Assembly: GCA_029851415.1 (NCBI GenBank) | Contig: CM056741.1 | Location: 68,934,282-68,998,281, forward strand | Direction: 5' to 3' | Length of the DNA stretch: 64,000 nucleotides | Origin: Eretmocerus hayati | Taxonomy: Eukaryota; Arthropoda; Insecta; Hymenoptera; Aphelinidae | Shown here: positions 1 through 13,037 of the stretch, in pieces | How the letters are laid out: the number at the start of each line of letters is the position of its first letter | Position numbering within the stretch: position 1 is the stretch's first letter | Notes under the pieces: model-generated | Seen by the model: the letters and a program-made list of their open reading frames with translations, nothing else | Databases searched by the model: none | Told to the model about the DNA's origin: nothing | Translations under genes and position numbers: made by a program

Positions 1-283
1 GAATCTTGTCCTGAAATCGATTTTTAGCCCCACTGTGCGACGTTAATCATTTCCCAGTAGTCGACGACGTCATTGCTCGACAAAATGAGTAGCCATTGGC
101 CTCATAGTACTGACAAAATGGGTAGCCATTGTAAGCAAGATTTACACATTTCCGATCGGCACTGCACCATCACCGTCACCCGGAGTACTCGCATTCACCA
201 GATGATGACCGTCTGGACACCCGAGTTGAGGGCTCCGGGAAGCAGCAAGTCGTTCACTGGGCAAAGTCACGCGTCCAAAAAGG

Positions 284-587
284 GCGTGTCTCCAATTCAA
301 GCGCACGCAATCCCATGGCGCACGACACGGCGCACCCAGCACCGCAGGCACACAGGCTCACGCGCCGATGTTTGTTTTTTGTCTATAAAGCACTAAAAAC
401 TCATTGTCTCACATGCTGCCGCAAGCTTTGGATGTAAAAATGCCGTCTCAACATCCAAGAGATGGAAAATGTCAACAGGAGCGCTTTGTAAACAAGAAGA
501 AATATTGGCGCGTGAGCCTGTGTGCCTACGGTGCGCCGTGTCGTGCGCCGTGGGATCGCATGCGCTTGAATTGGAGACACGCCCTAA
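284..587. mobile_element. GC-rich inverted-repeat (MITE-like) element
   Basis: About 90 bases at 284-375 recur in reverse complement at 497-587. Both arms carry GGCGTGTCTCCAATTCAAGC and CACGACACGGCGCACC. A spacer of about 120 bases lies between, and its edges are also weakly symmetric. The open frames at 73-396, 142-351 and 404-709 are artefacts of this GC-rich repeat. No target duplication was found. Confidence 0.6.
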
Positions 588-3500
588 CTACCACGGGCCG
601 ATGTCAGGAAAGGTATAAGACGACCGAGTCATCTGTCTGCGCGCTACGCGACAACCCGAAGCCTCGGTCTCGATCAGCTGATTTCGGGCCGATTATTAGC
701 TGCTTGTGATTCCCAGTCAATATCTATCGTTTCCGGAAGAATCAAGTGAGAGTGATCCCTTGTTTTGTACTCGGGAATCAGATCTACTATTCACAAAAAA
801 AATCGTGTGCGTTAGAGAAACGCGTAAGGAACGGAGTTCCAAAATTCACCTCGATAAGATGTGTGGAAATGTCAATATAGTCTAAAACTTTGATCGATTT
901 GAAACTGAGGTTCAAGCTCCTGAAAGCTCACCATATAACTATACCGATAAATAAAGATGCAGACCAATAAGCCCCTGAGTGATTGAGATAGTTTGCATCA
1001 TTTTTTCGAGTATTAAGCACTATTATGTAAATGAAATGACGAGTCCTTGGCACTCTATGGTCCTTGGCCTTGGGTAGACTCTAGGAGGTTATGGTGGGGG
1101 ACATAAAAAGCATCTCAATTCGAACATGAATTCTCACTACTTAATTAAGGTTTACAAAATGCATCAGAGCTGATTGAATATTAAGAAGAGAATTTTATTG
1201 GGATTCACTGAATCTTTGGATTCAAGATGTCACAATGAAAGTTCGTACCTACATATGGAAGCATGTCTTATTCGTTCAGACTTTAAATTCTGCCCAGAGG
1301 AACACATAGATATCACTTTCATCATTGTATATCTAGCAATACTATTAACAACAATCGGATAGTGCTGCATGCATTCAGACGGTAGACCATATAGCAGACG
1401 AATATCGACATTCGGCATCTCAAGATGCGATATGCTGATGAGAATGAGTACGCGCGATTGCTGAGCGCAAGCAGTATACCTATATCGCAAAAGTGTCGCT
1501 TTTTCGTTGCATCGTATGGCGGGTTGCACCGAATCTCGTTCCACGGAGCCGTGTCGGTCAGCTGATCGCGCGCGATTTTACTCCTCAGACGAGCGTAAAG
1601 GAACTCCGTTCCAAAAAATCGAGTTGATTGGAGATCTTATTCACGTGAAATCTTGAGGACTGTGACACATTTTCATCGACACAATTCCAGCGCTCACGAT
1701 TCCGAAATAACAGCAGCACCAATCAATTTCTTTCTTGTTCTAGGTGGTAGATCTGATCACAGAGTTCAATGTTAGGAGTTTACTCTTTTGAGAAATTACA
1801 CACTTTTGAAGAGAATCCAATTCAGCCATATTTTGCTCATATGATGAGGTAGAGCTTTCACACGCCCTTCATATTCCAAACATATCATTATCGGGTTGAA
1901 TGAGTTATGAAAACTCAGAAGAATTTCACGCCGCAATTTATTGACTGCGTTTTTAATGAATCAGTGATGCACGTTTGAGCATTTCATATTGCACGTTCGG
2001 CGTCCTTATCCTGCACGTTCAGCGATATGCTTTTCACTGCACGAAAATCTGAGTTCTATTGATGACTTATCAGGAACATTTACAAGCCAAACGAGCGGCG
2101 ATGATAGAGGCTACCACTGCGAATACTATGACTATCCTTCGTGTTGCGGAAACGCGTGTATTTTTACCATGTATACACAATTCCATGAGATCTGAAGTGG
2201 AATCCTATGAATTCCCGTTGCGTCTACATGTAGTTCTAGATGAGGAAGCTCTATAGAGATATTAGCCCCAAGAGCTAGTAAAATTCATCATTCATCTTCA
2301 AAATACTAGGAACGTCATTCTGAGGGCTGAATGCGGCGTGAATTAAAAGTTCTTATGGATTGTCATCTATCCAGATTTGCCAGAATCAAAAAAAATCCAT
2401 ATTCTAAGAAATTTCGTTCACTGTTTCCCAGCCTCAAGAATGCAGCCATGAGATATTATCCTCAATGAATTTGCGAGATCATGTATGAATCATTCCCACA
2501 TTGGCTCGCGATTTCGATGATATTCCTAATCTTGAAATTAGATGATAGCCTCATTGTTCCCGAGCTACTCGAAGGTATCAGATTCCCGCGAAACAAATTT
2601 CGCTCATCGGATTGCAGCATAGCATTTCAACTGTGAGAAATTGGTCAAAGTACTCGCAGCTATTGCCCTTCGATACAATTCTCCGCTGTAAATGTAACGA
2701 TTCGGACAAGTGGTTGGAGGTTCCACATCCAAAAGTATGATTGAATGAATATATACCCATGTAAATGTGAGTGTACTATCTCTACAACACCGTATTGAAG
2801 TCATAGTATCAGAGTCAATTCGAAGTAGATCGTGGCAAACTGGAATTTCCGGAGTTGCATCATATAAGAGGAGTTACCGCGGAGAAGGGAGCAGTCACCT
2901 GAAATTCAAGTTGATCAGATTATTGGAAACTGTATTAGTCTCCAATGAAGACGATGTAGCGTTGGGCCGATATGTTGGTTTTGTTCAGCCTTTTCTCAGT
3001 TTATCAAGTAAAATTTCGAGCCCACATCCTAATCGGAGAGAGTTTTTTCATTGTGTTTCGATGATCATCCAGGATAGGAAGTCCTAGATATTGCTACTAT
3101 TGCAGTGTGATTCGAGTAAATTCTCAGCCTGCTCATATGGCTGGGAAATATGGCGATAATATCTTGTTACAATGCGAATTCTGGGCCACATGAGCGAATG
3201 AGTCGTCAAAAAGCTCAGTCATCCGCGGGAATTGGAGACTCTCCCAGAATGCTTACTGGAGAATAACTGTTGGCTGTTGAGACTTTTCCATATATTATCT
3301 CAAATGATTCTTTCCATCTCTTCAGGCGTATCCTCTTGATCGCAAGTTTCCTTTTCAACAGACCCGCAAATGAAATCGAGAGATTATGGCTAACTGCACC
3401 GATATGATTTGTGATGCATGAAACATCACCATCACCGCGGAAATGAGGGGATTCTATAGTATTTGAACTCCTCAAACTATCATCCTACTTCAATGAGCCA

Positions 3501-5130
3501 CATTTCTACCAATAGAAACAAAATTCCACGCATCTCGAAGACAGTAGATGGTTTTGAACCCATTTACAATATGATTTTGAGCCTTTTTACCGATATTCTT
3601 CCTATCCAGACAAGACCATCAATATTTGTGTTCCGACATTGATTACTTGTCCCAAGAAACTCAGAGACATAAAAAGTAGAGTTGCCATCAACGCATTCAC
3701 TGCGAGGACGGTTATTTATGGTTCCACAGCGTGTATGTACTGGACTATGGTGTTTGAATTATCACGGTTGTTTAAGGGTAATTTGCTGTGGTAAATGGCT
3801 GTGGTCATCATTCACATCTTTTGCCCTCCAACTGTCAAAATAGACAACTGTAGAGAATACTTTCTGATCAGAGTTCATCGTGGAGAACGGGTTCATCGTG
3901 AAATATTCGAATCCATCCCTGAGCAAACGTTTCCCCTCATCAAAAACTCGATACACTCATATTTGGTTGCTTAGAGATTAATAGAAAGCCAAGTACGCCA
4001 CGACTTCATTCATCTTCATGAATGCGAATGATATGGATATCTATTCACGCGTATTCGATTAGAATTCTTGGATGAAATATTTGGACTGGATTTTGCATAT
4101 ATATTTGGTGCAAGTTATCGCAAATGAAGGCTCGTCTTGATCACTCCTAGTGATTCCTCGACATTGAAGTTTTAGACTCAAGACTTTTTGATTCGAATCC
4201 ACTAAAACACCATAATGCGCAGGTTATCGTCCAAAATGAATATCACCTTGCCGATTTTGATTCTTTATAGCGCGTAAGGCATAGGCTGACACTCATTCTG
4301 AGGTGCTTTCTGTGATACAGTTTGAGGATTGAGTTTTGATGCTTGAGAGTTGTGATATTATTGTTCTGACGGAAATTTTGAGATTACCCGTCAAAAATGA
4401 TCTCACGCAAGAAAGTTCTCCCTTATTCATATAGCTTGCTCTCAAAAAGGTCCAGTTAGTACTAATAAGAGATATGTAGTATGTTCACGGAGGACAAGAA
4501 GTGTGTGATGTTTTACATTATTACTTTTTCGAGTTCCAGCAGATTGTGAAGATTTCGATCAAGATTCGCCATCCCACTCAAGTCTTAGAGTTTGACCAAT
4601 CAGGACCTATTCACGGAAAAGTCTAGGTAAAGCTTTGAGTATCATTTTGAGTGAATTTTCTCGTTCAGCAAGGGCCCGTTTGGCTGATTTGAGATCAGGG
4701 GTCATTTCACATCTGAAAGATGACCATCGCGTGTCGAATTTCAATGAAGCACAGTTGATGTGTCCCCATCAAAATATGGCTCAGAAAGTTCCTGGGAGCA
4801 TTGAACAAATGTTATTTCTTGAGTTCCTAGTTAAAAATTTTGATTGTAATTTGCGTTTTAGAAAAATTCTCATTACCGAGTTAGACTTTTGGACTGGAAT
4901 GCAGTTGGTCAATAAGTCAAATTTCTTACGACTTTTTTTCACATAGTCTAGCTCAAGAGTGAGTATGATATGACCACCGCAATCAAACCAGCTGCTATTT
5001 TCTCCAAACAGTATGTCATTGCCAGTGAAAATCATGAGTCTAAATGAGGTAGATGGAAAAAAGACTCGAGCCCTATAATTAGCTACCAGTTTTCTAATCG
5101 AATATCCTGATGAGCGATCTATGATGATTG
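588..5130. other. Intergenic DNA upstream of Osiris gene 1
   Basis: AT-rich sequence with many short open frames, none over 130 codons and none with a recognisable domain or consistent splice sites. A partly palindromic GGAAC-GAGTTCC word occurs at about 829 and in inverted form at about 1600. I see no RNA gene or intact transposon. Confidence 0.5.
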
Positions 5131-5415
5131 ATGCGAGCGCACGCTTATATCCCCGGGGAGGACCCACAGGTATCCCTCAATCAGCCGTAACGAGAAACGG
5201 CCAGAGTTTGATTCAGCTTGAACTAGGATCAAATGCAAAGGAAGGGATCATGCTGTATTAGCGTTCATGCACATGGTCAGTAGCCAGGTGCACAAAGTGG
5301 TGGGGTACGACGAAGACGACGTCTGAAGCAGGAGCCCCGCGGGAGGAAAGAGAGTAGTTCGCCCCGGCAACGACGACGACCAAGGCGAAATACCCCTTTT
5401 ACACGGCTCACTCGG

Positions 5416-5423
5416 TATAAAAG
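5416..5423 (+). promoter_or_regulatory. TATA box of Osiris gene 1
   Basis: TATAAAAG occurs in a GC-rich block about 360 bases before the start codon. Transcription would begin at about 5441-5447, leaving a non-coding first exon that fits the splice donor at 5586. Osiris genes are strongly and stage-specifically transcribed, so a strong TATA box is reasonable. Confidence 0.6.
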
Positions 5424-5441
5424 CAAAGTGAGCCTCTTTTA

Positions 5442-5585
5442 GTTGCGACATACGGCACAGGACACGGTACAGAGGAGCTCTACAAGACGAGCCCGCGAGA
5501 GTGAAAGAGCACGTGGTTCCCGTTGTACGGCTGCAGACCGTACACACAGAACCGGAGCAGCGCATAGAGATTGCAATCGGCTTTT
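5442..5585 (+). other. Predicted non-coding first exon (5'UTR) of Osiris gene 1
   Basis: The block runs from about 25-30 bases after the TATA box to a consensus donor (TTTT|GTGAGT at 5586). The acceptor TTTTTGTAG at 5758-5766 lies just before ATACAAG-ATG, so the first intron would be 181 bp and lie wholly in the 5'UTR. The transcription start is an estimate; the two splice sites are visible. Confidence 0.55.
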
Positions 5586-5773
5586 GTGAGTATCTATAGG
5601 TAACTACCATACGAATTGCGTCGCCCTGATTCGGTTGCCCGGGCCCCGTTGTTTTCGTGATTCAGCCGTCAGCCGTATCGGCTGATCGGGGGACCCGGTG
5701 CAACGGAATCGATCTCTCTCGACGAAATGAATTCGATGCTAACTCAATTTCTGTATATTTTTGTAGATACAAG

Positions 5774-8700
5774 ATGACTTGCAGACGAGTGATTGCCCTT
5801 TTGGCGGCTATGGCCACGGTCACGCTAGCTTTGCCGGCTAGCGATAAGGTGGTCAAAGAAAATGATTTCACGGCGTCGATTTTTATGGAATGTATTAAGA
5901 CGGAGTCATTACCGTGTTTCAAGAACAAAGTTTTCTCCTTCGTTGACAAAATTTTGACCGAAAAGGAGGATATCAACATTGGTGGGGGTATCACGGTTGC
6001 CAAAACATCTAATACTGAAGAGGGTGCTCCTAGGTGAGTGATCCTGGCAAGAATTGAAACTCGAGTGGGTAGCAATCTTGGATACGAATTTGTTACTTTT
6101 TATTTGCAATTAATCTCAAAAATGTATGATCTTCATTCAGGCCAAGTATTTCACACTTTTTTCCACGAACAATTTTGAGCTGCTCTAGTAACATTAACTG
6201 AGTTCATGCGGATCATTTCTCTCTAAATACCCACCATATTTATCATAACTGTTCCAAATTTCGATCACCATTTGTTCAGTGAAAGTTTTTGGCTCTCAGA
6301 ATTTGAGTAATCTCTTCTCAGGTCTGATTCTTCCAGATATTGATATCAACCATTCTTTCCCGACTTTGGGCATATGTTTGTAGGTATTTTTCACAGGTGC
6401 ATCACGGGAATATTATAGGGCGATTCTGGAATTATCAATATTCTACTTTCCGCTAAAAAATTGAGGTACCTGATGAGAACACTTCAATCTTTTAGAGGTC
6501 AAATAAACAGTCCAATTGTTCAGTTTGACTAGGCCTCGCTTATCAACGCCCCTTTGGCATTAGGGGGCTCAAGTATTTTTTCTCATTCGGAAAACATTCT
6601 GCTTATGTCACACCCTCCCCTAATTTTTTGACGAGATGATTGCTATTCGAGATAATCCAGACTAGAACAGTCTAAGCTCATTTCAGATGATCAAAAATAC
6701 ACTCTGGTGTTCTCGAGTTCATTTCCACAGGCAACAACTGTCCGAAGAATTCCACACTTTGAATAAGAGCTTGATTTTGCGATGGATAGAAGAGCAATTC
6801 CCCAGAATAATTTCTATCGATCGAAACACACTTCAAAACACCAAAGCAATGTTTTCAGAATCTAATATGAGCTAACACGAATTTAGTTCAGGCTCGGGAT
6901 GTCATCGACTTTTGAATAACAGATCATTTTGTCATAACTAGGCTCCCGAACAAGGCCTTCATTGTAAATTATCTTGATCAATTTCTTTTTTGGTCTGCTG
7001 ATTCTATCGTAGATGAGAAGACCGTGATATATATCTTTGGGATGGGAATGTATCAACTTCTGCGATTTCATGTGTGATCAATTGACTAATCCAAATGCTT
7101 CACAGGTCGATTGAATCGAGTGACTTCGATACGTTACTGGTTGATCGCATGGGAAGGTTCTTACGCACTCACACGATAAAAGTGGACGTCAAGGGCAGTG
7201 ATATTTTGGGAGCAATCGAGTCTGCCGGCCGAAGTCTCAGTGAAGTGAAGGAAAGTTTCGATGAAAGTAGAGGAAAGAAGAGTGAGTAGTTTTGTCATTT
7301 ATCTAATCACTATCGATTCGGATGAATGAATGGCTGTCAAGAATGTTGAATATTCAGATTATCCAAAGCATGATACTCGAGGGGGTTGAACTCAATCGAG
7401 CGGGAATAATTTTAAACCAGATAAACATTTGAGTCAAGATAGGCCTGGGATTTCAACAACTCCAAAATAGGTTCAAGAGCTAGGAGCGACTCGAAGGATG
7501 AGCTCCTCAAGGTCCTTCCGCGTGCACATCTTTCTCGTGTTAGAGAGCATCCAAGAACCACTTCGCAAATTGTCATGGCTCGTTGATGCCATAAAAGTCT
7601 GCCGGTCAAGTTTCATTCGCAATTTGAAAGGATGACTGGTCGTTTTGGAAAGCAGGTGGTAGACATCCCTAGAAGAAAAAAAAGAATGCCGACCCCAATC
7701 CTAGGCAAGACTTCAAATCACCGTTTGCAAGAGTTTTCCAATTCATTCATAAGTGTGCCTCACCGTTAACTCAAAATTAATTCAACTGCCAATAAAACTT
7801 GAGAGTCGGAGAGTTGGGTGAAAGTCTAGACACCAATATGGAAATATAACATGTCCGCGTATTAATAACGATGCGGATAATGATAAGAATGATGAAAAAT
7901 TCAGTGCTGCTGGCTCGTAAACGCTCGACGTCTCGACCTGATTTTCATCGTAGGCAAAAGAAATTCCTTGGCCGCGCATGAATACGCAGAGCTCAAGTCG
8001 AGCGTAATTACTTATCCTCGCATAAACGCGCATCATGCTCCAGCAATGAAATGTTTGGTACGCGAGCTTGCACACGTGGTATTCATCCTAAACGTATGGG
8101 CTTGTCATGCGTGTGATGATGATAATGATGATGCGATGGTACCTTGGTCTTGTCTTTCATAAGGTGTGGTTTTTCTTACGGTCGTCTTGAGCCTCTATTT
8201 TCTCCTGTCGTAAATACGTATAACCCATGCAATCTCACTCTTTCTTCCACCTTTCCCTTCACATCTCCCGTCTTTTTCTATCGTTGCACTATCTTACGAT
8301 GCACCGACACATCTTCTTCTTCATACACTATAGAGTTCGCGGTTGGGAACCTTATACCTCTTTGTTGTTGAATATTGTATATACTCGCAGATAGGTTGAC
8401 CCACTGAAGAACTGGTTCTCACCTCTCCTTGCGACTTACCTTCACCGTGAACTTGACTATGTATGTTCGTTGTATATATAGTATAGGAGCTTGGGAAATA
8501 AATTGCAAGGTATAGGACGATAGAAATGCCGCTCAAATGAGCGCTGTAGAGAAAATTGATGCGCAAAAAATATACGAGACTCTGAGAGAGAGTGACGCTG
8601 CAATAGGGAAAAACAGAGGGGTGAAATATGAGATATTACTCCGACGCGTACCTTCGGTTAGATCTATTCAAATTACAACTGGATTGAGTAAACTTTCTAA

Positions 8701-11700
8701 ATACGTGAAGTAGAATTTCAGCACAAAAAAAAACATACTATATCCGCTCGCGAATATCGAGACCGCGGCGCGATGGTCAAGTTGGCTATTCTCTCTACTG
8801 ACCCGATGAGGCCACTGATAGCTCTAAACGTTCCCCTGAATTTCTCTTCCACATCAATTTGATATTCTCAAAGGTTTTGTCGGTACCCCGATGGGAAGAA
8901 TCGACAGAACACATGTCTAACATCAATCCGATTCGAAACTGCTTTTGTCCCTATGACCAACATGAATTTGTGGCGTGTGAACCGAGAACGCCCTCAACAG
9001 AGCTCCGACATGGTCTCCAAGAAACATGAGCGAGATTGAATGGTTTTGTAACTGGGGTACATTTTGAATCATAGGTATTATTCATCGAGATTGTAGCATG
9101 AATCAAAACAGAATAGGAACAACGCCGCCAACCGATAGGGGCATGAAACCTATGATGAATGATTCGAGGAGCAGACTCTCCAGAAAATCTAGAACCGATA
9201 AAAATTTCATCAATATTCATCAATGAAACTCTCTCAATACTGCGAAATTCGCTGAGTTATCTATTCTCCTTCCACGTGATACGTCGTGCTTGATTCAAAT
9301 CATTGATATTCACACGATTCAAATATCATGATTCTTGTTCTGAATTGTATTAATAGCATCTACAGGATTTCTCGAATGTGAAAGACAATATTTCAAATCT
9401 ATATGATAAGCACGATTTCATCATTCAGATGGTCACCTCATGAGAGCGATCCGACTATAGTTGGTGTGCCCTCGACGGACATGAGTTTTGAATAATTCTT
9501 AAAAAGCTTTTTGTCTCTTGGCTGCTGTTTCAATCTGAATCGGACCGTTTGTGTTGTCTCGATCATCGTCACTGCATCCTCGTTTCTCCAGAATAAGAAT
9601 CTAGTCTCGAGATTTCGAGTAGCATCTCAGGGACAATAAGATTTCCCAGATCTGCTCAGAATTAAATTCCAGCTAGTGTACTCTTCCATTGAATAAGTAC
9701 AACCTCATATTCCATTCATCAGACTTTTTTAGAACGGATAGATTCAACACGAGGACTCAAATTTTAGTTAGAGAACGGGACCTCAGAGGTATTGTCCTTT
9801 CATGTCGATGATATATGGAAATTGAAAGAGAAAGACAAATGCTGAAGAGGTTAACTGGGATTAGATGAAATTTGATACAAATTGAGGGCCGAGAGCGATG
9901 GACATTAGCGATACGGAATTTGTGGCACACTTTCTGTTTGGGGCTCACGTGAGAACGCACATACCCGCACGAATTGGCTCTCATCTCTCTACCAATCTCC
10001 TGATCCCAATCTTGTATAGTACCTTTCCTCGCAAGAGAGATCCAAATATGTGAATACAACGTGATGCACGGGTAACAGAATCGGGCCAACGAGTGTATAC
10101 CGGTGACGAATCTCAGACAATTACCCGGAATAAGCCAATTAAATTGTAATGAGCGGTTTATATAGTATGAGGGATAAGTGTGGGTAAGCCCGGTGAAGAG
10201 ACCGAGACGAATAGCCCGCGCACCGAAGAGCAATGACAAAGTTTGTTAGCGCCAACTCGTAATGCGACATTCCGCGTCAGACTTGAACCAGAGGCACTTG
10301 ATTTAAATCATAATGATACTCTTCTCCCCGCTCTAATAAGAGAGAAAATCAACTTAACCTTAATTAATATCGTAGAGTTCAATCGTTTGACGTTGTTTAG
10401 CTTTCCAATCCTTCCATCAAGCGCGACTTTGAATATGAATATGACAAGCTGGCCCATTAGAGTCATGTACGTGTGTGCCTGTCAATGAGATATTACTCTG
10501 GAATGACTCGCACCTTCGTTTCGTGAATGGCCATACTCTCACGCGAAGAGCAGCAAGTCTCGTTTTGAGGATATAAACAGAATGAGAATGCGTTTTTCAT
10601 GTGTTCTCATTAGATCCATGTTTATGATTCCTTCTACGATCTAATTACGATCTCTCATTTGTTTCCGACTCGGGATCTCATCAAAATATTCCTGCTATGA
10701 GGTTTCATTGATCATCGTCATTTCTTTCACTAACTTTTACTCGTTGCTTCAAAGGGTGTGAATCAGGGTATGAGATCGAGTGTGTTGGATTCCGATGGAT
10801 TTAATCCGAATCCGAAATCAAATATCAAAAGAATATTTCCGCTCCGTGAATGATCTTTGAAGTAGAACCTCACCTAGAACTGCAATGATACAGCCATGTG
10901 CTACGGAACACCGAGATCACACTCGTTTCAGGGAGTACAATCTTCTTACTTGGCTCACAAAAATACAAGACTGACTTCGTGGGTACCATACACCGGTGTC
11001 CTATTCCATTTGTACACATTTTTTGAACGAAACCGAGAACTCGAGCAGCTTTTGTTTGTTTTAAAGTGATCGCAGTGCAAACGGATAGTAGATATGTCAC
11101 AGAAATACGATACTTGTCCTCGGGGCATGTGAACAAAATCTCATCAAACTCCAATCAACTCAAATTTTGGAGATGAACTTGATTTGACAATTTATTTCTT
11201 GGGACGGAGTGACCTTAGGAAGAGTCAGAAGTGATATTCTATGGAGACATATGAATTCAAAATAAAATTCCATTCCGAATGTTTGAAAAAGTTTTGGTGG
11301 AACACCAAAATTTCCCTCTTTCGCCATCCAGATACTGTAACAACGAAATTCTGTAAATCGAATCATTGTCGTGTGTCTCAAACCTTCGATTTATTAATGG
11401 AGTGAAACGTTACATGATGAAGCGATATTCGCGTTCTCTAGCTCAATTAGGGGTCAAAAAAAAATGATGCCAAATCCATCAATTAGTAAGAGTGACGGTG
11501 ATGAGAATTTGCGAGCGTAACTTATGTTTTGGATGATTGATAGACCAATTATACCAGAGAATGAACGCCCATTCATTACAGTTCCATTCATGTCTCTTGA
11601 AAAAATTTCCATTATGTTCCAACATACGCACTACATCCCGAAACCGACAATAAGTGCCGATTGATACGAATGATATGGCAAACAATTGATGGGATCTGCA

Positions 11701-13037
11701 TTTGGAGAGTAGAGCAGCCGTGCCCTCGTTCTATCGAGAGAAAGTACTCACGACCCTCACTTGGTTCTCGGGCTAGAAATTTCCGAATCAGGAACCGAGA
11801 TCGGTCCAGACGCGTGCGAGATATAGCAGACGATGAGATGGAATATTCATCTTACTCTCGCTATCACTAGTAGGTCATTCTCACAATGACTTGAATCCTT
11901 TTTGAATAGCACCTCTCAATGAATTGGATGTTTTGTGATCCTCTGAAGATGTATTGTAACGATGAGTCACTGGATAGTACCATTATTTTCCATTCACTAT
12001 TTCGTCTATACTATTATTATCTGCCTTTTACTTTCGCATTCTTTGTCAACGATGACTGCGGATGAAGTGTTTTGAACATTTGTCTATAGTACAAATGATT
12101 GTTTTGTATGGTTTGTCAGCTACAGTCGTAAACTTGATTCATCAATCGGTCCAACGCTGGCTGTTGGTACAAAATTCGATTATATGGTAATCTTTCTGAG
12201 TACCACCACATGATTGACTTCTGAAAAATATTCTTGCATAATGAACTTGCACACGATGATGGTATTAGGTGGGTCCCACCGGCCACACCTGTCTCACACA
12301 GAGAAGGAAGTGCAATTCTTGGTGCATCAACAATCATCTCAATTCAATGAAAAAAAAAAAACATCTCAATTAGGTTGCCAGTAATAATCCAGCTAGGATG
12401 CATTCCAGTGCAAGTTCTGGTTAGTCCTCGAACCTATGCGAAGTTCAAGCTATTTTTCTGCAGATGGATATTCCTGTCTCATTTCGTCCCGATTCCTTTA
12501 ACGTGTTTGTACGTCTGACTGAATACCTTTATCGATCAGAGAATATCAGGTCACGGGGGAACTCCAACAAACAACGACTAACGTAATATTTTCAAATTTA
12601 CAGAGAAGGCACAGAAGATGATAGGACCAATCATGGCAGCAATTGCCTTGAAAGCCGCCACACTCTTGCCTCTAGCTCTCGGTTTCATCGCCATCATAGC
12701 CGGTAAAGCACTCTTGATCGGTAAAGTGGCTCTAGTCATCTCGACGATCATCGGGTTGAAGAAACTCCTTGGTGGACAGCAAAAACACGTGACATACGAA
12801 GTCGTACCCCATCCACACCATAGCAGCAGTCATTCCGTAAGCCACGAGGATAGTCACGGTGGCTACTCCGGTGGTAGCAGCGATTTCGCAGGCTACGGAG
12901 GTGGAAGCTCCAGTGGTGGACACGGAGGTGGCTGGGCGAGGAGTCTGACTCCTGAGGCCGCTCACGATTTGGCATACAGCGCGCACAAAAGTCAATCGTC
13001 CCAGCAGACGTTGAGGGCGTCTGAGCAATCGCACTAG
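5774..13037 (+). CDS. Osiris-family (DUF1676) protein, gene 1, three coding exons
   Basis: Coding exons are 5774-6033, 7106-7281 and 12604-13037 (870 nt, 289 aa). All junctions are GT-AG and keep frame: donors GTGAGT at 6034 and 7282, acceptors CACAG before 7106 and TTACAG before 12604. The ATG at 5774 is chosen because it lies 8 bases after a good acceptor (TTTTTGTAG) and opens a signal peptide (MTCRRVIALLAAMATVTLA). Next come a two-cysteine segment (MECIKTESLPCF, about residues 38-49) and DFDTLLVDRMGRFLRTHTIKV. The patch RGKKKAQK leads into a hydrophobic stretch at about 150-190 (LLPLALGFIAIIAGKALL ... IIGLKKL), then a His/Ser/Gly-rich linker and the tail GGGWARS...DLAYSAHKS. This order is the Osiris hallmark. 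Family knowledge: insect-specific proteins of the endosomal/secretory system, expressed in cuticle-forming epithelia. I cannot say which numbered Osiris it is. The last intron (5.3 kb) is long. Confidence 0.93.
7282..12603 (+). other. Long last intron of Osiris gene 1
   Basis: This 5.3-kb intron separates the conserved RGKK patch from the hydrophobic segment. It holds short GATGAT/AATGAT simple repeats near 8115-8140 and an A-run at 12350-12362. The longest open frame inside (9757-10239, minus, 160 codons) has no domain I recognise and reads like chance. I see no large palindrome of the kind that fills the intergenic region. Confidence 0.7.

Noticed and set aside
829..1612. GGAACGGAGTTCC-like word at two places in opposite orientation
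   Set aside because: Only about 15 bases are shared, too little to define a repeat family.
5248..5610. 120-codon minus frame over the promoter and 5'UTR of gene 1
   Set aside because: GC-rich leader gives chance open frames; Ser/Thr/Cys-rich low-complexity translation.
5662..6075. 137-codon minus frame opposite the first coding exon
   Set aside because: Antisense shadow of the Osiris exon, which has a signal peptide and family motifs on the + strand.
9757..10239. 160-codon open frame on the minus strand within gene 1's last intron
   Set aside because: One of the longest single frames in the window, but with no domain, no codon-like regularity I can see and no splice or promoter context.
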